64,000 bases of DNA from Davidsoniella eucalypti (Eukaryota > Ascomycota > Sordariomycetes > Microascales > Ceratocystidaceae). The stretch spans positions 434,001-498,000 of the forward strand of contig RMBW01000003.1 in assembly GCA_004009845.1 (NCBI GenBank), written 5' to 3'. Each line of letters starts with the position of its first letter. The first letter of the stretch is position 1. This document shows, one piece after another, positions 58,248 through 64,000 of this stretch. A program made the position numbers and the translations under genes. The notes under the pieces were generated by a model. It had not been told where the DNA came from. It worked only from the letters and a program-made list of their open reading frames with translations, and did no database searches.

Positions 58248-60199
58248 CTTGAGAAGAAAGAAAGAAAGGAATATATAGCGAGGATTGAGGTTGGGATAGG
58301 GAAGGTTATAGGGGAGTTGAGGACTGTAAGCCTGGGAAGTCTGGTGGGGTGAAGACTCGGAATCGGCGGGTGTTATTGGGATCGCGAGATTGCGGAAGAA
58401 GAGGCGACTGAGACGGTCAGAACGACGGTTTGATGCGCTTGGAAGTCGGCGCACAGCCGGCGGTGGAAAGAATGCGACAGAGAACGAATGATAGAGTCTA
58501 GATGGAGAGATGCGGAAGAAGGATGTGATTACACATTAATACAAAGAGATCGTGCAGAAGCGGGACATGAAACAAAGGGTAAAGAAAGAAGACGGAGAAA
58601 AACAAAATAATAAGATAGACTCTGTATTGGCTAGAATGGTAAAAGGCTGTGGTGTAGGAGAATCGCAAAGACAGTTCAAGAGAAAAGTTGAAGAAAGCCG
58701 AGATGAGACGCGTCTAGGGAATTATGATTTATAAGTAACTAGGTAAGTAAATATTTCATTAATTATACATGTACATATAGTAACTGACTAGGCACAACAG
58801 ATATACCAATGTCAGGTACCAGCCAATTTAAGCACTAAGTAAGATAACAGGTTCCTGAGTAGGACTTAGACAGCCTGCATTATGCATAATTTGGCTGAGG
58901 CGATTTTTATTCTATGCCTTTTTGGTCTACTATGCAGATATCGACAAGGGTTTAAATTGCTGTTAGCAGCAAGGGTAACTACTGAGACAGGTTATTTGAG
59001 CCGGTCAAGTTAAAGATGCTTTAGAGGCCAAGTACATATATAATACTTATGTAAACATGTCTTTGAATTAATATCATGATTTCTATAGCATTATAGAGAT
59101 TGTATGATGTATGTCTTTCTTCTTCGTTATCATCTCAAGACTCAAACTTGACTTGGCTCTGAAATTAAATACAGACAAATCAAGCTGATAAAAGTTCAGC
59201 CTCCTCTATTCTCTTTTAGATTCCAAAATTGTTTTCGCCCCAACCTAGCTTTACAATATATTACTCTGTACACATATCCTTTTTGTTATAACCCGCCTCC
59301 TCCACCCCCCCTTCTTCCAGCCACTGACTTTGGGGTTTTATATGCTTTGAGTTTCTTTTTCGATCTCGGGTTTCGGCAATGTTCATGTCTTTCGATTCAG
59401 GGAATCTTCTTGAAGACACCGAGTGAATTATTTCTTGTTCGGAATATCATTACAATGAATATCTTATTGTGACGACATGTACAAGACAGTAAGGAAAGCT
59501 CGGGCTTCTTAGGTATCATTAATTATCATTTGATTTCAAGATACTATCAAAGACCAAGTTCCCTTGTAGCTTCTACTTCACAACATCACGACATCATGTT
59601 CCAGGCAGAGGCATTCGACCGATGTCATCTTCCGAAGAGTCCACAGGTAGTCAAGTAGTTGCAAGTGCACTTAGAGTTAAAGCATCGCTTGTAACTTCTC
59701 AGGATACAGCTTCGAAGCTGAGAACGTACTTGTGTCTTTGCAAGATCGGTTACCTAGTGTTGTGGCATGCCGAAAAGCTAAGAAAGACCCGTAAAGGACC
59801 ACCGGCTCCCGGTACGGAGCCGTCCGCGATGAAGCATATGTGGCTTTATCATCTCTCCCGTATATATGTGGCTGAACTCTTATATTATTCGTCTTCTTTG
59901 GTTGGGGTCATGCATAAGAGCTTCTCAGACTCTCCTCCTCTTGACGCCACCCTCAATATCATCTTCTAATACAGCTACTTTACATCCATAACCTCCACCT
60001 CCCGGGCCGTCAGTCACGATATCTGACACCTACTTGGCTATATTTAATATCCATCCAAGCTACTAAGACTATAAGAAAGCGGGCGATATGTTAGACATAT
60101 ATTGGAAGTTCTCCACAGAAGCTTAATTTTATCCTCTTCGGCGCAAAATTTGCGGGCTATAGACTCTCCGAAGAGCAGTAACACCAAGAATTACAAGAA
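58248..60199. other. intergenic region
   Basis: 1.95 kb, mostly AT-rich. An open frame of 115 codons at 59622-59969 on the plus strand reads without a recognisable domain; it could be a small gene or chance. Nothing else is supported. Confidence 0.45.
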
Positions 60200-60282
60200 G
60201 CCTTCATAGCTCAGTTGGCAGAGCGCGACACTAGTACGAAACAGCAATGTCGAGGTCAGCGGTTCAAATCCGCTTGAAGGCA
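60200..60282 (+). tRNA. tRNA-Thr(AGT) with a short intron
   Basis: Acceptor GCCTTCA (60200-60206) pairs with TGAAGGC; T8, A9 and D-stem GCTC/GAGC follow. The anticodon stem is CGACA/TGTCG, with loop C-T-AGT-A and anticodon AGT at 60233-60235. The T-arm is AGCGG-TTCAAAT-CCGCT and the discriminator is A. Ten extra bases (60237-60246) follow position 37 and are read as an unusually short intron, leaving a 73-nt mature tRNA. A34 would be modified to inosine. All stems pair fully, so the gene looks functional. Confidence 0.93.
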
Positions 60283-60713
60283 TTCATTTTTGCATTGTAA
60301 CGATACTGCATATGCACGTTGGGGGTTGTGATGGATATATCTTCTTTTTTTTTTTTTTTATTAGATTAGATATTGGTGTGTTTGTTAGTTCACGTTGCCA
60401 TTATAGAACTTCAAAGTCAGTTGTAAATTATCATATATTATAGTTTCTTAGTATATTATTTTGTTTTCTTTTCGCTGCTTCTTTGATAAACCGAGTTGTC
60501 CTATCGCCGTCGCTTTGTTGAAAATGAAAAGATTAAATCAAGATAAAGGGTTCGTTATCGTCGACATCATGATCGAGACTTGAGAGGACAACGGCTTATG
60601 TACATACATGCCATCACTCCGGCCGCTCTTCAACCACCGGGTGTGAGTGAGAGCGGCCTGTCTCCTGTATTAAGTTGTTGAATAAAGGTTTTGGGTTGGC
60701 GTCTTGTTCCACC
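60283..60713. other. intergenic region
   Basis: 430 AT-rich bases between the tRNA gene and the end of the sugar-transporter gene. A run of T at about 60347-60359 could end Pol III transcription or belong to the transporter's 3' flank. A GCGGCC-containing stretch near 60620-60660 could form a weak hairpin. Confidence 0.45.
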
Positions 60714-62517
60714 TTATGACTGACCGGCAGCACTCGTAGACACAGGCACAGCCTTGCCCGACGAAGAATCGTCAGCATCGGCCTCACTGTCGTGCTCTAC
60801 CTCGACGTCAGCCTCGGTCTCGCCGTCAGCGCAGTTCTGTTGTTGGTGCTCAAAGTGCTGTACTCTAGTCGAGCTCTTGAGCGTAGCCTTGACCATAGAC
60901 GTGGTGTTGTTGGCCGGGTCGTCGCCGTCGAAGATGAAGGCCATGGCTTCCAGAGTACGGCCGCGTGTCTCGGGGTACGTGAAGTACGAGACGACCAGTA
61001 GGGCCACGAGACAGGCAACAAACACAAAGTAGTACTTCCAGCCAAGACTAGCCAGAGCAATGGAGTTGACGAAGATGTTGAAGAAGTTGCAGCCCAGCGA
61101 GACTAGCAGTGTTACTGAGAGACCCATGGCACGGTGCGAGTAAGTCCAGATCTCGCACGGGTAGGCGATCAGCATGGGCGTGAGCGAGATATCGTAGCCG
61201 AAGAAGTAGCTGGGGAGACGGTTAGTATGGCCGAGTAGCTAGAACTCGGGGTGGGGGTTTCAAGACTTACATGAACAGGAAGGGGATGACGGCAAGACCG
61301 GTGCCCTTGTTTCCAGTGTTGACAAAGGCACCTGTCAGACCAGTGATGATGATGTATGAAATCAACATGACGACACCCTAGAGAACAGATAAGATATTGT
61401 TAGCAGGCACATTCAAGTGACCTATATATATAGCCGGGGGAACGGCATGGAAACTTACAGAGAATAGCAGCAGCGGCCGACGACCGATCCGGTCGACGTT
61501 GAACGAAGCCAGGGTAGCCCATAGCAGGTTCCAGATCTGGAGACAAGCGGAGATTAGGGTCTGGTTAGTGACAGACTTGACGCCGACATTGTCCAGAACC
61601 TGGGTCAGATAGTACGAGACGACACCGTTGCCAACCCACTGTGTAAAGACACCCAGTGTGACGGAGATCCACAGACGGTGACGGTTGCCCTTGGTTGCCC
61701 AAAGATCGGACCATTTGACCTCGCCAGTGACGTTGCGCTCCTGCTTAAGCGCAGCCTGAATCTCAGCCATCTCGTAGGCGACCAGCGGGGAGTTGATATC
61801 ACCATCGGCGTGGTTCTTGGCCAGCACAGCACGAGCCTCGTCAACGCGGCCCTTGTCAACGAGCCAACGGGGGGACTCGGTGATCATCAGGAAGCCGGGG
61901 ATGGTGCAGATCGGCAGAAGAATCTGTAGCAGCGACGGGATACGCCACGACATGCTGTTCTCGATGTTGCGAGTGCCGAAGACGACCCAGGCGGCAACGA
62001 CGGAGCCCCAGTACCAGCCCGAGTTGTACAGCGTGGTCAACACGCCGCGCTGGGTCGGGAAAGCGTTCTCGGTGATCAGCAGCGGCGCCGAGATGAAGAA
62101 GCCACCGGCTAGACCGAGGATCAGGCGCGAGATGATAAAGGTACGCGCGTCCTGGGAAGAAGCCTGCAGCGCAGAGCCGACAGCGATACCCAGGTAGCCC
62201 AGATACAGGCCCTTCTTACGGCCGTAGCGGTTGGCGAACCAGGCGCCGCATGGGTAGGCTACAGTGCAGCCGAGCGAGTACATGGAGTTGATCAGGCCGA
62301 GCCATGAGCCGGTGGGAGTGTCCATGAACTCAGACCACGTATCCAGCGCCGTGATGCCGTTCATCAGCGAGCCATCGTATCCGTTGGCCGACGAGAAGAA
62401 AATCAAGCAGCCGATGGCAATGTTGAGCTTGACTAGATACCACTGCTTGTACCAGGGGCCCTTTGGCAGCAGAGCCAGCAGGTCAGGCGACAGCGAACCG
62501 TTAGATTCGGCGCCCAT
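60714..62517 (-). CDS. MFS sugar transporter
   Basis: Plasma-membrane sugar porter of the major facilitator superfamily. Exons 62517-61459, 61377-61271 and 61209-60714 (introns 81 and 61 nt) give 553 residues. Sugar-porter motifs are present in order: NRYGRKKGLYLGY in the first inner loop, SRLILGLAGGFF, ITESPRWLVDKGR at the middle loop, RIGRRPLLL before the first intron and PETRGRTLEAM after the last membrane segment. The first residues chosen (MGAESNGSLSPDLL) are hydrophilic, as usual; the frame is open upstream but contains no better start. The cytosolic C-terminal tail is long and acidic (EADVEVEHDSEADADD). The sequence resembles the Lac12/hexose-transporter-like branch that fungi have in many copies; the sugar is not assignable. 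Confidence 0.92.
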
Positions 62518-64000
62518 TATGGAGATACGTAAAGAGAGAGAAGGAGATGTAGAGAGCGGAAGAGAAAGGCTGGGGTTGCTCAGAGCAGTGCTTGTTTGTA
62601 GTACAGAGAAGAGGCAGAAGCCACGTCGATACCAACAACGAGGGGGGGGATGTCCGGGTATTATATATCGGACAATATACACGACGTATCGTGGAATATC
62701 GGCAGGTTCTCTCGATATGACACGCAAAAAATAAAACAGAAAATGCAAAAATAAAACAAAAATAAAATAAAATATGCTTCGGCCAGCAATCAACAGGCTG
62801 GATTGGGTAATGACCCCGTCCGGACGAGCGTCATGTGGACGGTCCAGCAGTTTCTTCAGTTCTCAATAGCAAGCAAGAAGATAGATCAGTAGTGAAGATG
62901 ACAAGAAGCGTCTGTTCCTTGGCCTAGTCCGTGCTTGTTCGCTTTTTTGCAACTTGTCTACACTTGTCTACTAGTATATACCACCAGTACAATACACGAT
63001 GTAGTATGAAGACAGGCCAGTCCGGGTCGGGGCATCCTTCTTGTCTCCTTCTGGTCTCCTTCTTGTCTCCTTTATCCTCTAGTGATCCTCTAGCTGCAGA
63101 GCTTGGCATAATTAGCACGGCCGCAAAAGCAAGTCGTACGCAATAATAGTAAGCAAAGAGAAGGCTTTTGCTTTATAACGTCTGATATGCTGCTCCGCTT
63201 CCGCATCCGCCTGCTTGATTCTGGGCTAGTAGCATTGCAAATTGATCCGCATTGCCAGTCCGAATGCTACTCGGATAGTACATAACGAGCATAGATATGT
63301 ATATGTACATGTACATGTATGCATACTCGCTAACTAGAAAGCTAGAAGGTCTTGCCATTGCACCTATGGACTCTGGTCTAGTGCATGAAGTGTTCGTCGA
63401 GATAGACGCCGGGCGTAACTCTTCTGGTGGTCGTCGAGGCCTGCATGTGGACACGAGAAAACAAGACGGCTCGATACTGCCTAGTATACATATACATATA
63501 CCAGATAACAAGACATGTTGTCTCTAAGCAAGCCAAGCAAAAGATGGGGGAAAAGAAGAAAAAAGACAAAATTGCGCCATTTCATTCTTGATCGGGATCT
63601 GGAAATCGACAGGGGCTTTGCTGGCTAGTGAATTCTCTTTCCTTTGGGTCCAGACCAGGATTTGTGTTTCGCTACGATCAGGCTAGTTGGTTGTGTAAGA
63701 ATCGCAGGCCTGGAACAGGATATTCCTGATGTCTCGTTTTTGTCTTGCCCTTCTTCCTGCTCGACTAGCTCTTTAAACGCTAGAAGCTAAGAAGCTAACA
63801 AGAAGCTAAATGCTGTCGAAACAAGGCCACGCCGTAGTTTCTCTAGTCTTTCTTTCTTCTTGATACAAGCACCTGCCTTCTTCCTTGTTGATCATGGTAC
63901 TTATAGCTACAACTACCACCATGTCAGCAATTAGCCCCCGAGGATTGCCTGCTTGCCCTCCGCGTCGTAAGACGTCTCTTTGATTCGTCTACCGTTCCAT
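62518..64000. other. right-edge region without a recognisable gene
   Basis: 1.5 kb upstream of the sugar transporter. The first 300 bases are its promoter. Short repeats follow: pyrimidine units of CCTTCTTGTCT type (about 63034-63071), long alternating purine-pyrimidine runs (63295-63326 and 63484-63501), and three copies of AGAAGCTAA at 63782-63809. Open frames are under 115 codons and unrecognised. Confidence 0.5.
63295..63326. repeat. alternating purine-pyrimidine tract
   Basis: 32 bases alternate perfectly between purine and pyrimidine, made of TATG and TACATG units. A second such run of 18 bases lies at 63484-63501, and 13 bases of the two are inverted copies of each other (63295-63307 with 63487-63499). 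Confidence 0.8.

Noticed and set aside
1..64000. Overall enrichment of TTAGGG/CCCTAA in the window
   Set aside because: A rough expectation from base composition is about 30 occurrences in 64 kb on both strands, and I counted fewer. Only the local clusters are reported.
1..64000. CRISPR arrays, rRNA genes and spliceosomal snRNAs
   Set aside because: No regularly spaced repeats, no 5S, 18S or 28S signatures, and no U1, U2 or U6 core motifs were found by eye on either strand.

Overview
The window is nuclear DNA of an ascomycete fungus. The genes have short spliceosomal introns (mostly 51-120 nt) with CTAAC-type branch sites and GT..AG ends. Two nuclear tRNA genes carry introns. The gene set (striatin, a Mob1/phocein protein, an EDC4/Pdc1-type decapping scaffold, a protein family labelled 'pathway-specific nitrogen regulator', Zn2Cys6 factor, Dal5-type permease, xanthine dehydrogenase) fits Pezizomycotina or an early-diverging ascomycete better than Saccharomyces-like budding yeasts. 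I cannot place it more precisely. No CRISPR, operon or bacterial feature is present.

Layout. 1-1570: no recognisable gene. 1571-5809 (-): xanthine dehydrogenase. 7433-9023 (+): aldehyde dehydrogenase. 9535-11139 (+): protein with two BTB/POZ-like halves. 12397-13797 (+): mitochondrial phosphate carrier. 15369-17999 (+): acidic protein with one membrane segment. 18639-19902 (-): chorismate synthase. 23088-24710 (+): Dal5-family permease. 25412-27622 (+): Zn2Cys6 transcription factor. 28255-29088 (+): hotdog thioesterase. 29529-30770 (-): unknown multi-pass membrane protein. 30771-39954: about 9 kb with no recognisable gene and an AT-rich core. 39955-44934 (+): EDC4-like decapping scaffold. 45756-46526 (-): orphan Pro/His-rich protein. 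47790-48878 (+): Pho88/Snd3. 49184-50204 (-): Mob1/phocein protein. 51365-52623 (+): Rad14/XPA. 52754-52844 (-): tRNA-Val(CAC). 54273-56896 (+): striatin. 57771-58247 (-): Tc1-type helix-turn-helix protein. 60200-60282 (+): tRNA-Thr(AGT). 60714-62517 (-): MFS sugar transporter.

Most genes are unrelated housekeeping or metabolic genes. Two associations stand out. Striatin and a Mob1/phocein-family gene lie within 8 kb of each other; both families supply STRIPAK subunits. Xanthine dehydrogenase and a Dal5-type permease, both of types used in nitrogen scavenging, lie within 25 kb, and GATA-factor motifs cluster upstream of xanthine dehydrogenase.

No clearly new molecular system was found. The best leads are the catalytic-domain-less Tc1 HTH protein, the gene-free AT-rich region, a doubled palindrome just before the permease start codon, and three proteins of unknown function. 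All exon boundaries were placed by reading splice motifs and checking frame and protein continuity, without transcript data.
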